DNA of 64,000 nt from the NCBI GenBank assembly GCA_002293065.1, contig DBCN01000140.1, positions 363 through 64,362 of the forward strand, written 5' to 3'. The notes beneath the pieces are model-generated. The model made no database searches and had not been told where the DNA came from. It saw nothing but the letters and a program-made list of their open reading frames with translations. How positions within the stretch are numbered: the first letter of the stretch is position 1; every line of letters starts with the position of its first letter. Positions 51,722 through 61,056 of this stretch are shown piece by piece. The stretch is from Opitutia bacterium UBA957. Lineage in GTDB: Bacteria; Verrucomicrobiota; Verrucomicrobiia; Opitutales; UBA953. The translations under genes were made by a program, and so were the position numbers.

Positions 51722-54295
51722 TCAACCGAAGAGGTCGAGCTCAGGACCCGCCGCGTCTTTCTTCGGCGTGGGTTTCGGCGTCTTCGGCGTGGCGACCGGC
51801 TTCTTGGTGGGGGCCGCTTCCTGCGGAGTCAGCGTGACTTGGGCGATTTCGACCGATTTCTGCACGGGCAGACCTGCGCCGGTTTCCAAGCCGGATAAGA
51901 TGTGGCGAGCCCGCGACACCACGGTGGGCGGCATGCCGGCGAGGCGGGCCACTTGGATGCCGTAGGAACGATCGGCGGCGCCGGGCACGACGCGACGGAC
52001 GAAGACGATCTCATCCTGCCACTCCTTGACCGCGACCGACCAATTGCGCAGCCGCGGCAAGAGCCCGGTCAATTGGGTCAACTCGTGGTAATGGGTGGCG
52101 AAGAGCGTGCGCGGTCCCGCCGGACCCGTCCCATGGAGATGCTCGGCCACGGCCCACGCGATGCTGATGCCGTCATAGGTGCTGGTGCCGCGGCCGATTT
52201 CATCGAGGACGACCAACGAGCGTACCGTGGCGTTGTTGAGGATGTTGGAGGTTTCGTTCATCTCGACCATGAAGGTCGAGTTGCCGCGGGCGAGTTCATC
52301 GGAGGCGCCGACGCGACAGAAGATGCGATCGACCAAGCCGATGTGCGCGGCCTGCGCCGGGACCCAACAGCCGAGGTGGGCCAACAAGGCGATCAAGGCG
52401 ACCTGGCGGATGTACGTCGACTTGCCGGCCATGTTCGGGCCCGTCAGCAAGGCGATCTGTTCGCCGCCGCTGCTGAGGCGGGTGTCGTTCGGCACGAAGG
52501 AACCCGCGCCCGGGCGGGCCTGCAGCATGCGCTCGACGACGGGGTGGCGGCCTTGGGTGATCTCGAGGACAGCGGAGTCGTCGACGGTTGGGCGGACCCA
52601 GTGGGCTTCGCGGGCGAGTTCCGCCCAGCCACGCAGGATGTCGACTTCGGCGATCGCATTAGCCGTCGCGAGCAGCGATTCGGTGGCGGTGAGGACTTCG
52701 GCGAGCAGCGCCTGGAAGAGCTCGGTCTCGCGGGCCAAGGCCTGTTCATCGGCCCGCAGGACTTCACGTTCCTTCGCGCGAAGTTCCTCCGTGGTGAAAC
52801 GCTCCGCGTTCACCATGGTCTGCTTGCGGATATAGTCGGCGGGGACGGCCGCCAAATTGGCCTTGGTGATCTCAATGGCGTACCCGAAGGCACCGTTATA
52901 ACGAACCTTCAGGGATTTGATGCCGGTCCGCGCCTGCTCCTGCCGCTCGAAATCGGCGATCCAGGTTTTGCTGTCGGTCGCCAACGACCGGAGTCGGTCG
53001 AGTTCGGCATCGTACCCGACGCGGAGCGCCCCGCCTTCGGTGAGGTCCACCGGGAGCTCCTCGGCCAAGGCGGCCGTGAGTTTGCCGAGCAGGGGCGATT
53101 CCAGGGAGATGCGTCCCGCACAGGCCTGCAGGGCGCCGCCGGGCAAGGCCGTGAGTTCTTCCTTCAGCAATGGCAAAGCATGCAGGGTATCCTTGATCCC
53201 GCCGAGTTCGCGCGGGTTGCGGAGGCGGTTCTGGAGACGCGCGAGGATGCGGGGCACGTCGCGGACGTTCTTCAAGGATTCGCCGATCCGCGACGAAGCC
53301 CCCGCATGCTTGAAGAATTCGCCGACGGCGGCTTGGCGGCCATGGATCACGGCCAGGTCGGTCGAGGGCTCGGCGAGCCACATCGCCAATTGGCGCGCAC
53401 CGGCCGGGGTCGAGGTCTTGTCGATGGCTTCCAGCAACGAAGTCTCCCGCGAGCCGTTGGTCGCGGCGAATAGCTCGAGGTTGCGCGAGGACGCGGCGTC
53501 CAGCAGGACGGCGGCGCCCAGTTTGGCCTCGATCAGGCGGAAGAGGTTCTTGGGGCGGTCGCAGAGCGAGTCGGTGACGTAGCCCAGCACGGCGCCCGCG
53601 GTGCCCAGCGCGGGATGTTCATCGGTCAGGCCAAAGCCGGCCAAGCCATGCACGGCGAGCGTCTGGGCGACCAGGCGTGCTCCCGCGGGCCCTTCGAAGT
53701 TCCAGCCCGGCAGGCGCGAGACCGCCCTACCCTGCATGAAGACCTCGAAGGCTTCACGGAATTCGGCAGGTGGTTCCAGCCCTTCCGGTAGGATGACTTC
53801 GCGCGGACCGACCGAATGCAACAGAGGCAAAAGGCGTTGCGGGGTCAGGTCGGTGGCGAGGCGAAAGTCCGCCGTCGATACGTCGAGCCAAGCGGCATGC
53901 CAACCGTGCTTATCCCAAGACAGCGCCGCCAGGTAGTTTCCGCGGCGTGAATCCAGTTGCGAGTCTTCCAAGGCCGTTCCCGGCGTCAGGATGCGGGTGA
54001 GGCCGCGACGGACCAGCTTGCCCGTGACCGGCGCCTCCAGTTGATCGCAGATGGCGACCTTCCAGCCGGCGGCGAGGAGGCGGTTAACGTAGGCGGGGGC
54101 CGCATGGTAAGGCAGTCCGGCCATGGGGGTCTCATGGCGCTTCGTGAGCGTCAGGCCCAAGACCTTGGAGGCGATTTCGGCATCCTCGCCAAAGACTTCG
54201 TAGAAATCCCCTAACCGAAAAAGCAGGATGGTCCCGCTCGCGAGTTTCTCTCGGAACTCGCGGTACTGACGCTGCATGGGGGTCTCCTGGGCCAC
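51722..54295 (-). CDS. mutS: DNA mismatch repair protein MutS
   Basis: This 857-residue mismatch sensor has its N-terminal mismatch-binding domain opening MQRQYREFREKLA..LLFRLGDFYEVFG, with the Phe-x-Glu-type wedge GDFYEVFGEDA near residue 31. The connector, core and clamp follow. The ATPase has the P-loop GPNMAGKS near 618, VLDEIGRGTSTYDG (Walker B) and TLFATHYHELTQL. A short C-terminal tail is rich in Lys/Pro. mutL is not in the window. Confidence 0.97.
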   Translation of the reverse strand: MAQETPMQRQYREFREKLASGTILLFRLGDFYEVFGEDAEIASKVLGLTLTKRHETPMAGLPYHAAPAYVNRLLAAGWKVAICDQLEAPVTGKLVRRGLTRILTPGTALEDSQLDSRRGNYLAALSWDKHGWHAAWLDVSTADFRLATDLTPQRLLPLLHSVGPREVILPEGLEPPAEFREAFEVFMQGRAVSRLPGWNFEGPAGARLVAQTLAVHGLAGFGLTDEHPALGTAGAVLGYVTDSLCDRPKNLFRLIEAKLGAAVLLDAASSRNLELFAATNGSRETSLLEAIDKTSTPAGARQLAMWLAEPSTDLAVIHGRQAAVGEFFKHAGASSRIGESLKNVRDVPRILARLQNRLRNPRELGGIKDTLHALPLLKEELTALPGGALQACAGRISLESPLLGKLTAALAEELPVDLTEGGALRVGYDAELDRLRSLATDSKTWIADFERQEQARTGIKSLKVRYNGAFGYAIEITKANLAAVPADYIRKQTMVNAERFTTEELRAKEREVLRADEQALARETELFQALLAEVLTATESLLATANAIAEVDILRGWAELAREAHWVRPTVDDSAVLEITQGRHPVVERMLQARPGAGSFVPNDTRLSSGGEQIALLTGPNMAGKSTYIRQVALIALLAHLGCWVPAQAAHIGLVDRIFCRVGASDELARGNSTFMVEMNETSNILNNATVRSLVVLDEIGRGTSTYDGISIAWAVAEHLHGTGPAGPRTLFATHYHELTQLTGLLPRLRNWSVAVKEWQDEIVFVRRVVPGAADRSYGIQVARLAGMPPTVVSRARHILSGLETGAGLPVQKSVEIAQVTLTPQEAAPTKKPVATPKTPKPTPKKDAAGPELDLFG

Positions 54296-54372
54296 GATGA
54301 GAAGCGAAAGCCCTCGGAGGAGGTCGGCAAGGACGGACTGCGTTCCTCAGGGGGTTGCCCCAAGGAAGTTGC

Positions 54373-55944
54373 TCACATCAGCTGGGAAGCCAGTTCGGAC
54401 AAGACGCTGCGGACGCCATGCAACAGCCGGACATTGGCCGTGATGGCGTGGCCTTTCATGCGTTCGTGCGTGTGGATGAGGCCGTTGGACTTGCCGTCCA
54501 GGTAAGGGGTGTCGACCTGATCCAAGTCGCCGATGAGGACGAGCTTGGAGCCTTCGCCGATGCGCGTGATGACCGTCTTGGCCTCGTGGGGTGTCATGTT
54601 CTGCGCTTCGTCGACGATCATGAACGCGTGCCCGATGGAGCGCCCGCGGATGAACGTCATCGCCTCGATCTCAATCAGGCCGGAGTCGATCAACCACTGG
54701 TAGGGCTTGCGGGGCTGACCGACCTGCTGGAATTGGGAACCGAAGATGGGCTGCGCCGCCTTCATGGCCTGGGCCTTCTTCTGCTTCCGTTGCGAGTCCG
54801 TGGCCACCAGGGCCTTGCTCGAGGGTGCCACCTGCGGAGCCGCCGGGGCGCCATTGCGGGAAAAGAGCACTTCGAGGTTATCGAAGTACGGCTGGATGTA
54901 GGGCGAAAGTTTCTCCTCCTTGGTGCCGGGTAAGGCGCCGATGTCCTTGCCGATCTGGACGACGGGGCGGGACACGTAGAGCTTCTTGTAGGGCGAGAAG
55001 TCGCTGAGGACTTGCGAAAGCGCGGCGGCGATGGACAGGAAGGTCTTGCCGGTGCCGGCCCGACCGAAGCAGGTCACCAGTTTGATGTCCGGGTTGAGCA
55101 GCGCATCCAGGAAGATCCACTGTTCGAAGTTCTTGGGGATGACGCGCATGCCGCGGGGCATCTGCAGTCCTTTCCGGGCGCCGCTGTCCGTCGAGAGGAA
55201 TTCGCGGTAGAGCCCCAGCGGGACGAAAACATTTTCACCCACGTGCCGGGCCGGTTCGCTCCAATCGCTGGAGGTCAGCATCACGTATTCATTGATGGCG
55301 GGAATGGCCTCCCCCTTGAGTTTCACCTCGACCTGGGCGAGTTCCTTGAAATCGCGCATCGCGGCGGCCGTGACGGCGACGGTCTTGTAGTCGCCGACGT
55401 CGCTGGTTTCGATGCGGTCGTTGCGGTAGTCCTGGACTTCGAGGCCAAGCGCTTGGGCCTTCAAGGCCATGCAGGCGTCCTTGGTGACGAGGATGACCGG
55501 CCCCTTGGTGGTGTCGCGCAGGTAGAGGGCGGACGCGATGATGCGGTGATCCGGGGCATCGACCTGCATGAAGACCGCCCGCAGACGCTCGGAGCGCTCG
55601 CCGTTGAAGTGCTCGCGGATGAGCGAGTCGTTGATCACGACGCGCAGCTCGCCGCCGTCGCGCAGCTTGGCGTGCAGGGCGCCGGGCTTGGCGGGATCGC
55701 CTTCCGCGATTTCCTTCAGGGCGCGGTTCTCGAAGAGCGCCCGGATCGAGCGGTTGACGCGCCGCGCACTGGCGCCGAGCTGACCCGGTTGGGTCTTCAG
55801 GCGATCGAGTTCCGACAGCACTTCCACCGGCACCGCCACGGTGTGTTCGTCGAACTTGAACAGCGATTCGGGGTCATGAATCAAAACGTTCGTATCCAAC
55901 ACGTAGGTTTTCTTCACGAACGTAAGTGTCTTCTTTTTGGCCAT
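54373..55944 (-). CDS. PhoH-family ATPase with N-terminal PIN domain
   Basis: This 523-residue protein fuses a PIN ribonuclease domain (about 12-150; D17 in YVLDTNVLIHDPE, ALYLRDTTKGPV, ILVTKDACM) to a PhoH-type P-loop domain (about 270-523). The P-loop GRAGTGKT is at 294-301, and IVDEAQNMTPHE is Walker B. The fusion resembles YlaK/PhoH2-type proteins that act on RNA. The linker contains an Ala/Gln/Lys-rich insert (about 375-400, APAAPQVAPSSK). It lies downstream of the DUF971 gene. Confidence 0.93.
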   Translation of the reverse strand: MAKKKTLTFVKKTYVLDTNVLIHDPESLFKFDEHTVAVPVEVLSELDRLKTQPGQLGASARRVNRSIRALFENRALKEIAEGDPAKPGALHAKLRDGGELRVVINDSLIREHFNGERSERLRAVFMQVDAPDHRIIASALYLRDTTKGPVILVTKDACMALKAQALGLEVQDYRNDRIETSDVGDYKTVAVTAAAMRDFKELAQVEVKLKGEAIPAINEYVMLTSSDWSEPARHVGENVFVPLGLYREFLSTDSGARKGLQMPRGMRVIPKNFEQWIFLDALLNPDIKLVTCFGRAGTGKTFLSIAAALSQVLSDFSPYKKLYVSRPVVQIGKDIGALPGTKEEKLSPYIQPYFDNLEVLFSRNGAPAAPQVAPSSKALVATDSQRKQKKAQAMKAAQPIFGSQFQQVGQPRKPYQWLIDSGLIEIEAMTFIRGRSIGHAFMIVDEAQNMTPHEAKTVITRIGEGSKLVLIGDLDQVDTPYLDGKSNGLIHTHERMKGHAITANVRLLHGVRSVLSELASQLM

Positions 55945-55965
55945 GGTCGCAATCCGTAAAAAACT

Positions 55966-56271
55966 TTATTTCGCGTCGGCCGCGATGGACCGGAGGTAAT
56001 CCCAACTATAGATCCCGGTCCGATGCCCGTCGCTGAACTCGAAGGTCACGGCATAGTTACCGACGCGTTGCATTCCGAGGACGGTGACGCCAGGGAACTG
56101 CCGCGGCCCGTCCCCGCCCCAGCGCTGGCCCAGGATGTCGACCTCGCCCATGTTCTCGGCGCTGGGGGAACGTTCGCGGAGGAACTCCCCCGTGAGAAAG
56201 TGCTCTTGGCCGTCCTCCCAGGTCACCGCCACAAATGCACCGACCAACTGGATGTCCCGGGGGGAAGCCAT
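55966..56271 (-). CDS. DUF971 family protein
   Basis: This 101-residue protein starts at 56271 (MASPRDIQLVGAFVAVTWEDG). It has the DUF971/GBBH-like layout: W-D-x-G, FLTGEFLRERSPSAE, and the terminal VTFEFSDGHRTGIYSWDYLRSI, with SDGH. The family resembles the N-terminal domain of gamma-butyrobetaine hydroxylase and often sits near iron-sulfur or Mrp genes. The longer frame to 56613 overlaps the divergent ybaB and is not used. It shares the intergenic gap (97 bases) with ybaB. Confidence 0.9.
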   Translation of the reverse strand: MASPRDIQLVGAFVAVTWEDGQEHFLTGEFLRERSPSAENMGEVDILGQRWGGDGPRQFPGVTVLGMQRVGNYAVTFEFSDGHRTGIYSWDYLRSIAADAK

Positions 56272-56368
56272 GGCGCAAGGTCTGACGGCTTTCCGCCCCG
56301 CTCGCAAGCCGGGACGTCGGTGGGTCGCCCTTGACTCATCGCCGAGGCTGGTCGAATGTGACGGCACT

Positions 56369-56674
56369 ATGGCAGGCGTAGGCAAACTCCTCAAACAGGC
56401 CCAGAAGATGCAACGCGGCATCGCCGAGGTCCAACAACGTCTGGGCGAGCAACGCCTGGAGGTCTCCCATGGCGGCGGCGCCATCAAGGTCACCGTCAAC
56501 GGCCATGGCTTGGTCGTCGGCTTGGCCATCGACCCCGAGTTCCTCAAGGAGGACAAGGCGATCGTGGAGACGGCCCTGGTGGCCGCCTTGCAAGAAGCCT
56601 CGACCAAGGCCAAGGAAATCTACGATGCGGAGATGTCCAAGGCCACGGCGGGCTTCTCCCTGCCCGGGCTTTGA
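56369..56674 (+). CDS. YbaB/EbfC nucleoid-associated protein
   Basis: This 101-residue small DNA-binding protein opens MAGVGKLLKQAQKMQRGIAEVQQRL, the YbaB helix, then VTVNGHGLVVGLAIDPEFL and a C-terminal helix. It sits just upstream of recR (8 bases), the classic ybaB-recR pair. YbaB dimers bind DNA and pack the nucleoid. Confidence 0.94.
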   Translation: MAGVGKLLKQAQKMQRGIAEVQQRLGEQRLEVSHGGGAIKVTVNGHGLVVGLAIDPEFLKEDKAIVETALVAALQEASTKAKEIYDAEMSKATAGFSLPGL

Positions 56675-56682
56675 TCTAGCCC

Positions 56683-57285
56683 GTGACGCCGTCTTTCGAG
56701 AAAGTTCGCCAGCTCCTTCGCCAACTGCCCGGCCTGGGGCATCGTTCCGCCGAGCGGATTGCCTTGCACCTCCTGGTCGAAAAACCGGCCAAGCTCGCGC
56801 CGCTGCTGGCCTCTTTGGAGGCGGCCGCCGGATGCGTCCGACGTTGCGACCGTTGCGGTAGTTTGGCCGAGGCCCCGCTCTGCGAGGTCTGTAGCGATCC
56901 CAAGCGCGATCCGGGCTCCCTTTGCATCGTCGAGCAGGTTCCCGACCTGATGGCCCTGGAGCGTTCCTTGGCTCACCGTGGCACTTACCATGTCCTGCAT
57001 GGACGTCTCTCGCCGATCAACGGCATCGGTCCGGAAGACCTCAACCTCACGACCTTGGAGCAGCGTCTACGGGACGAACCCATCACCGAAGTCGTCTTGG
57101 CGCTGGGCAATGACATCGAGGGCGAAGCCACCTGTCACTATGTCCGCGAGTGCATCCATGGCATCCGGGATACCATCAAGGTGTCCCGCATCGGTTTTGG
57201 TCTCCCGAGCGGCAGTGGTTTGACCTTCGCCGATCCCGCGACCTTACGCAGCGCCTTGGAGGGTCGACGCGATGTCGGCGCCTGA
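56683..57285 (+). CDS. recR: Recombination protein RecR
   Basis: This 200-residue RecFOR component starts with GTG. The helix-hairpin-helix LRQLPGLGHRSAERIALHLL is at about 11-30. The C4 zinc finger is CVRRCDRCGSLAEAPLCEVC. The Toprim domain follows with CIVEQVPDLMALERS and GEATCHYV. The end overlaps the start of the methyltransferase gene by 14 bases in another frame, suggesting translational coupling. Confidence 0.96.
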   Translation: MTPSFEKVRQLLRQLPGLGHRSAERIALHLLVEKPAKLAPLLASLEAAAGCVRRCDRCGSLAEAPLCEVCSDPKRDPGSLCIVEQVPDLMALERSLAHRGTYHVLHGRLSPINGIGPEDLNLTTLEQRLRDEPITEVVLALGNDIEGEATCHYVRECIHGIRDTIKVSRIGFGLPSGSGLTFADPATLRSALEGRRDVGA

Positions 57286-58432
57286 GTCCAATCGCTTCGG
57301 CTACCCGCCCGCCGCCGAGCAGTTCTGGGTTCGCCAAGCCGAGGTCGCCACCGAACTGTCCGGCGATTTGGCCTTGGAACGGTTGATGCCCTCCGTGGGG
57401 AGGCTGTCGGATCTCTTCACGACCGAGCGCCCCGATAAGACTTTCCCCGATTACTTCGCTGAGCCGAGCTTGCTGGCCGGTTACGGGGTTTTCTTCCTGC
57501 CGCAGAGTTTCACGCGGACTTCCTTCGCGCTATCCTATGCCTTGGATTTCCGGGGCTGGCGCCCACCGAACGATCGCGCACGCATCCTGGACCTGGGGTC
57601 CGGTCCGGGGTCGTGCGGGGTCTCCGTGGCGCATCGCTTGCTTGCCGACGGCGCCCATCGCGTCAGCCTGCATGCCCTCGACAAATCGCCCTCCGCTTTG
57701 GTGGCGCTGGAGAATTTCGCCGAGACGGTCTTGGGGGACAAGGTCGATGTCTCGACCCGCGTGGGCGATGCGAGTCGACCCGCCGCCTGGCCGGAGGAAA
57801 CCTTCGACGTGATCGTGGCCGGTTTCGTGCTCAACGAACTCAAGGACCTCGATGCCGATGGGCTGATGCGCTGGGTCGCGGAACTCAAACGTCGCCTGCA
57901 TCCCGAGGGGCTGCTGATCATCCTGGAGCCGGCCTTGCGGGTGACTTCCGAGCGTCTCCAGCGACTCAGCGATCGCGTCGCGGCGGAGGGGCTGTTGACG
58001 CGCCTCGGTCCCGACCTCGATGCCCTGCCCTGTCCCCAGTTGGCCCAAGGCCTGCATTGGACGCACGAGGCTCGGCGCTGGTCGGCGCCCGTTTCCACGG
58101 AGTTCGTCAACCGCAAGCTGCACCGCGACTTGCGCGAGGTCCGTTTTTCGTTCGCCTTATTCTCGAATCAAACGACTCCGACGGTCGACCCCGCGGCGGT
58201 CCGGGTGGTCTCGGATGTGCAGATCATCAAGGGTATGCTACGTTTCATCGGTATCCAGCGAGGGGCCCTGCAAACGGTGGAAGTGCCCACCCGTGGTCTT
58301 TCGAAGCATGACATCAAGTTGCTCGCCGAAACCTTCGAGCGCGGCGATGTCATCGCCCATGCGCAGGCGCCGGCACCGCGGGTCCGCCTGAGCGGTACCG
58401 CGGAACTGCGGATCGTCTATTCGGCGCGCTAG
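57272..58432 (+). CDS. Rsm22-like methyltransferase, ribosome-linked
   Basis: This 386-residue protein of the Rsm22/small-subunit family (PF09243 type) contains the SAM motif ILDLGSGPGSCGVSVA (about 108-123), then a post-motif FDVIVAGFVLNEL. DALPCPQLAQGLHWTHEARRW resembles the CP-C-x-H segment of Rsm22 proteins. It probably modifies or assists assembly of the small ribosomal subunit; mitochondrial Rsm22 is a 37S component with an Fe-S-like Cys cluster, here reduced. It overlaps recR by 14 bases and the convergent next gene by 4. Confidence 0.85.
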   Translation: MSAPESNRFGYPPAAEQFWVRQAEVATELSGDLALERLMPSVGRLSDLFTTERPDKTFPDYFAEPSLLAGYGVFFLPQSFTRTSFALSYALDFRGWRPPNDRARILDLGSGPGSCGVSVAHRLLADGAHRVSLHALDKSPSALVALENFAETVLGDKVDVSTRVGDASRPAAWPEETFDVIVAGFVLNELKDLDADGLMRWVAELKRRLHPEGLLIILEPALRVTSERLQRLSDRVAAEGLLTRLGPDLDALPCPQLAQGLHWTHEARRWSAPVSTEFVNRKLHRDLREVRFSFALFSNQTTPTVDPAAVRVVSDVQIIKGMLRFIGIQRGALQTVEVPTRGLSKHDIKLLAETFERGDVIAHAQAPAPRVRLSGTAELRIVYSAR

Positions 58433-59082
58433 GCCAGCCCCAGGTGCTTGAGGGCTTCCGGCGTGGGCCCATCAAACGTCGCCGTCGGTCGGTTGCCCAC
58501 GTACCCAAGTTCCAACATGCCTTGCGGCGTGGTGTAGTAGCCGCCCGCCGCGAGATGGCGAAACCGGTCGAAGAATCTCACCTGAGGTCGGTACGCCGGC
58601 GTCGCGGGGGTCGCGCCGCAGATGGCGTCGGCGATGCCCCCTTGTTGCGCGGCGTTCAGTTCGGCGAAGACGGCCTGATGGCGCTGCTGCGCTTCGGCAT
58701 CCAGGAAGTCCAAGCCCGCCAAGATGACGGGACGATCCTTGGCGGTTTGGTCGTAAGGCGAACTGATCCACTCGTCGATGAACTCATGCACCGCGAGTTG
58801 CGAAGGCTTGAGGCCTCCCTCCTCGGGTGGGATGATGAGGTCGGCCAACGCGGCCGCCGCCCGGCGCTGTGCCGGGGACATGAGCAGCGGCCACAGCTCG
58901 CCGGGCTTGTAGTCTTTGTTGAGGACGGGATCGGTGCCGATGGGCTTGCCCGATTTGGTGGGGACTTGGGCCATCGCCAAATCGAGGCGTCCAGCCAAGG
59001 CCATGCCGGCGGCCGCCGCGGCGAGCCACTTCAAGGCGATGCGCCGAGGCATCTGCCGAACGGGGTTTTCGGAGGGGGTCAT
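58429..59082 (-). CDS. Gluconate 2-dehydrogenase subunit 3 family protein
   Basis: This 217-residue protein carries a Tat-like signal (MPRRIALKWLAAAAAGMALAG) and then the Gluconate_2-dh3 pattern: SPAQRRAAAALADLIIPPEEGGLKPSQLAVHEFID, then YDQTAK and GLDFLDAEAQQRHQAVFAEL. It is the small subunit that goes with the GMC oxidoreductase directly upstream (14 bases). The twin-arginine signal of this subunit may carry the larger one across. Confidence 0.9.
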   Translation of the reverse strand: MTPSENPVRQMPRRIALKWLAAAAAGMALAGRLDLAMAQVPTKSGKPIGTDPVLNKDYKPGELWPLLMSPAQRRAAAALADLIIPPEEGGLKPSQLAVHEFIDEWISSPYDQTAKDRPVILAGLDFLDAEAQQRHQAVFAELNAAQQGGIADAICGATPATPAYRPQVRFFDRFRHLAAGGYYTTPQGMLELGYVGNRPTATFDGPTPEALKHLGLA

Positions 59083-59096
59083 GTGGGTCGGGTTGC

Positions 59097-60884
59097 TTAG
59101 AGGTTACCTTGGCGCATCTCTTCGATGAGGTGGTCGCAGGCGCGCCACGCGAGCGCCATGATGGTGAGCGTCGGATTCTTGTCGGCGTTGCTGCAGAACG
59201 GGGCGCCATCGTTGATGAGCAGGTTGGGGACGTCCCAGCATTGGTTCCATTGGTTGGTCACGGACCGCTTGCGGTCGGCCCCCATGATGGCCCCGCCGAC
59301 TTCATGGATGATGAAACCGCCGGGTTTGATGGCCTTGGCCCCGTCCGTCGCGGGTTTGCCGCCGACCTTCCCACCGATGGCCTCGATCATCCGGGCGAAG
59401 GTTTGGTGCATGTGCAGCGCTTGCTTCAGTTCATGTTCGGAGAACTTCCAGTGGAAACGCAGCACGGGGATGCCCCACTTATCCTTCACGCTCGGGTCGA
59501 GGTCGCAGAAGGAGTCCTTGTTCGGAATCATCTCACCCCGGCCGGAGAAACCGATGAAGCTGCCGTACGTACGCCGAAGGTCTTCCTTGAATGCCTTGCC
59601 GTAGCCGGGTTTGGCGGGACCGGCGACGCCGACGTTGGGCATGCGTCGGCCCGTCGCGAACTCGATGTGGTAACCGCGCGCAAAGTCGAGTTTGCCGGCT
59701 TTCTGTTCCTTGTAGAGCCACCAGGGGACATAGACGTGGTCGCCCGCACCATCCTCGTTGTGGACCGGGAGATTCTCAAACGCGGGCACCTGTCCGCCCA
59801 GGCTCGCCCCCACGGTATCCATGATGTTCTTGCCGACTTCCCCCGAAGAGTTGGCGAGACCGTCGGGGAACTTGGCCGACTTCGAGTTGAGCAGGATCCG
59901 CGCGGACTCGGCGGAGCTAGCCGCGAGAATGACGACGCGGGCTTTGGCGGTGATTTCCCGGCCGGTGACCTTATCGATGAAGGATACGCCGTTCGCTTTG
60001 CCTTGAGCATCCAGCGTGACCGCGCGGGCCATCGCGTTGGGGAGGATGTCCAGGTTCCCCGTGGCCATCGCCGGGGGCAGATGCACCGTGGTGGACTGGT
60101 AGTTGGCCTTGATCGAGCAGCCGCGGCCGCAGTCGGTCGCCCAGAAGCAGGCGGCCCGTTGGCGCATGGCTTCCGCGAGGATGCCTTGCGCGCGAGGGTT
60201 GCCCGGGTGCAGTTTTGCCGGGATGTTGTCGGCGTCTTGCTTGACGCTCAGGATCGCGCGGTGGATCGGAATCACCGGGATGCCGAGCTTGGCGACGTGC
60301 TTCTTGATGTAGAGCTCGCCGGCGCGGGCCTTCGGCGGCGGCAACAGGCAACCCTCGGAAGAGTCGGGCGTGTTTTCCAGACCCTCGTTGGAGCCATAGA
60401 CACCGATCAACATCTCGACCTTATCGTAGTAGGGGGCGACGTCCTGATAGCTCATGGGCCAATCCACGCCGAGGCCGTCGCGCGAATAGGGTTTGAAGTC
60501 ATAAGGGCCGTTGCGCAGCGAGATGCGGCCCCAGTGATTCGTCCGGCCGCCGAGCATGCGGGCGCGCCACCACCAGAACTTGTTTTCCGCCTCCGTCGAG
60601 GCGTTGGTGTAGGGTTCGTCCGGGACCTGCCAGCCGCCATCCACGGTCGCGTCGTAGAACCCGAACGGTTTGTCCTCCAGGGAAATGCCGCGCAGCGGGG
60701 CGGCGCTGGGCGTCTGGAACATCGCCGTCTCCGTCAGGGGGTCGTAGTTGCGCCCGGCTTCCAGCAGCAAAACTTTCACGCCGTTCATCGTGAGCGTATA
60801 GGCCGATTGACCGCCGCCCGCCCCGGAGCCAACGATGATGACGTCGTAGGAAGCCTTAAGCTCCTTTTCGGAAATGAGGGGCAT
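59097..60884 (-). CDS. GMC-family oxidoreductase (sugar/alcohol dehydrogenase large subunit)
   Basis: This 595-residue flavoprotein has the FAD loop IIVGSGAGGGQSAY (17-30), RMLGGRTNHWG and a late DGAPFCSNADKNPTLTIMALAWR, the GMC_C region. HEVGGAIMG carries an active-site-type His. There is no signal peptide. Paired with the subunit-3 gene, it belongs to the two-subunit sugar/alcohol dehydrogenase group. A cytochrome c third subunit is not next to it. The 172-base gap to ppk1 holds an inverted repeat. Confidence 0.91.
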   Translation of the reverse strand: MPLISEKELKASYDVIIVGSGAGGGQSAYTLTMNGVKVLLLEAGRNYDPLTETAMFQTPSAAPLRGISLEDKPFGFYDATVDGGWQVPDEPYTNASTEAENKFWWWRARMLGGRTNHWGRISLRNGPYDFKPYSRDGLGVDWPMSYQDVAPYYDKVEMLIGVYGSNEGLENTPDSSEGCLLPPPKARAGELYIKKHVAKLGIPVIPIHRAILSVKQDADNIPAKLHPGNPRAQGILAEAMRQRAACFWATDCGRGCSIKANYQSTTVHLPPAMATGNLDILPNAMARAVTLDAQGKANGVSFIDKVTGREITAKARVVILAASSAESARILLNSKSAKFPDGLANSSGEVGKNIMDTVGASLGGQVPAFENLPVHNEDGAGDHVYVPWWLYKEQKAGKLDFARGYHIEFATGRRMPNVGVAGPAKPGYGKAFKEDLRRTYGSFIGFSGRGEMIPNKDSFCDLDPSVKDKWGIPVLRFHWKFSEHELKQALHMHQTFARMIEAIGGKVGGKPATDGAKAIKPGGFIIHEVGGAIMGADRKRSVTNQWNQCWDVPNLLINDGAPFCSNADKNPTLTIMALAWRACDHLIEEMRQGNL

Positions 60885-60953
60885 GCCTCATAGACAACCG
60901 CCCGTCGGGAAGGTTGCCAAGGGCTCGTTGCGAAGATGTTACATGGCCGAGGG

Positions 60954-60985
60954 CCCCAAAACGCGGTTTTCAAGCGGTTTTGGGG
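60954..60985. promoter_or_regulatory. Inverted repeat between the GMC gene and ppk1
   Basis: CCCCAAAAC (60954-60962) and GTTTTGGGG (60977-60985) are perfect 9-base inverted arms with a 14-base centre. Inside, GCGGTTTT occurs twice, 3 bases apart. The position in a divergent gap suggests a regulator site for one or both genes; as RNA it would form a hairpin without a T run. Confidence 0.4.
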
Positions 60986-61016
60986 TATGGCCGGCCCCTC
61001 CCCCATCGGGTCCGTA

Positions 61017-61045
61017 CTGACATCGGCACGGAACCGCCATAGTAC
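61017..61045 (+). promoter_or_regulatory. Candidate ppk1 promoter
   Basis: CTGACA (61017-61022) matches the -35 box at 5/6; 17 bases on, TAGTAC (61040-61045) is a 3/6 -10. The -10 ends 11 bases before the start codon, so the leader would be about 5 bases. Confidence 0.4.
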
Positions 61046-61056
61046 GGGGGGCTGTC

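Noticed and set aside
59109..60893. A 594-codon plus-strand reading frame opposite the GMC oxidoreductase
   Set aside because: It is an antisense shadow of the flavoprotein gene.
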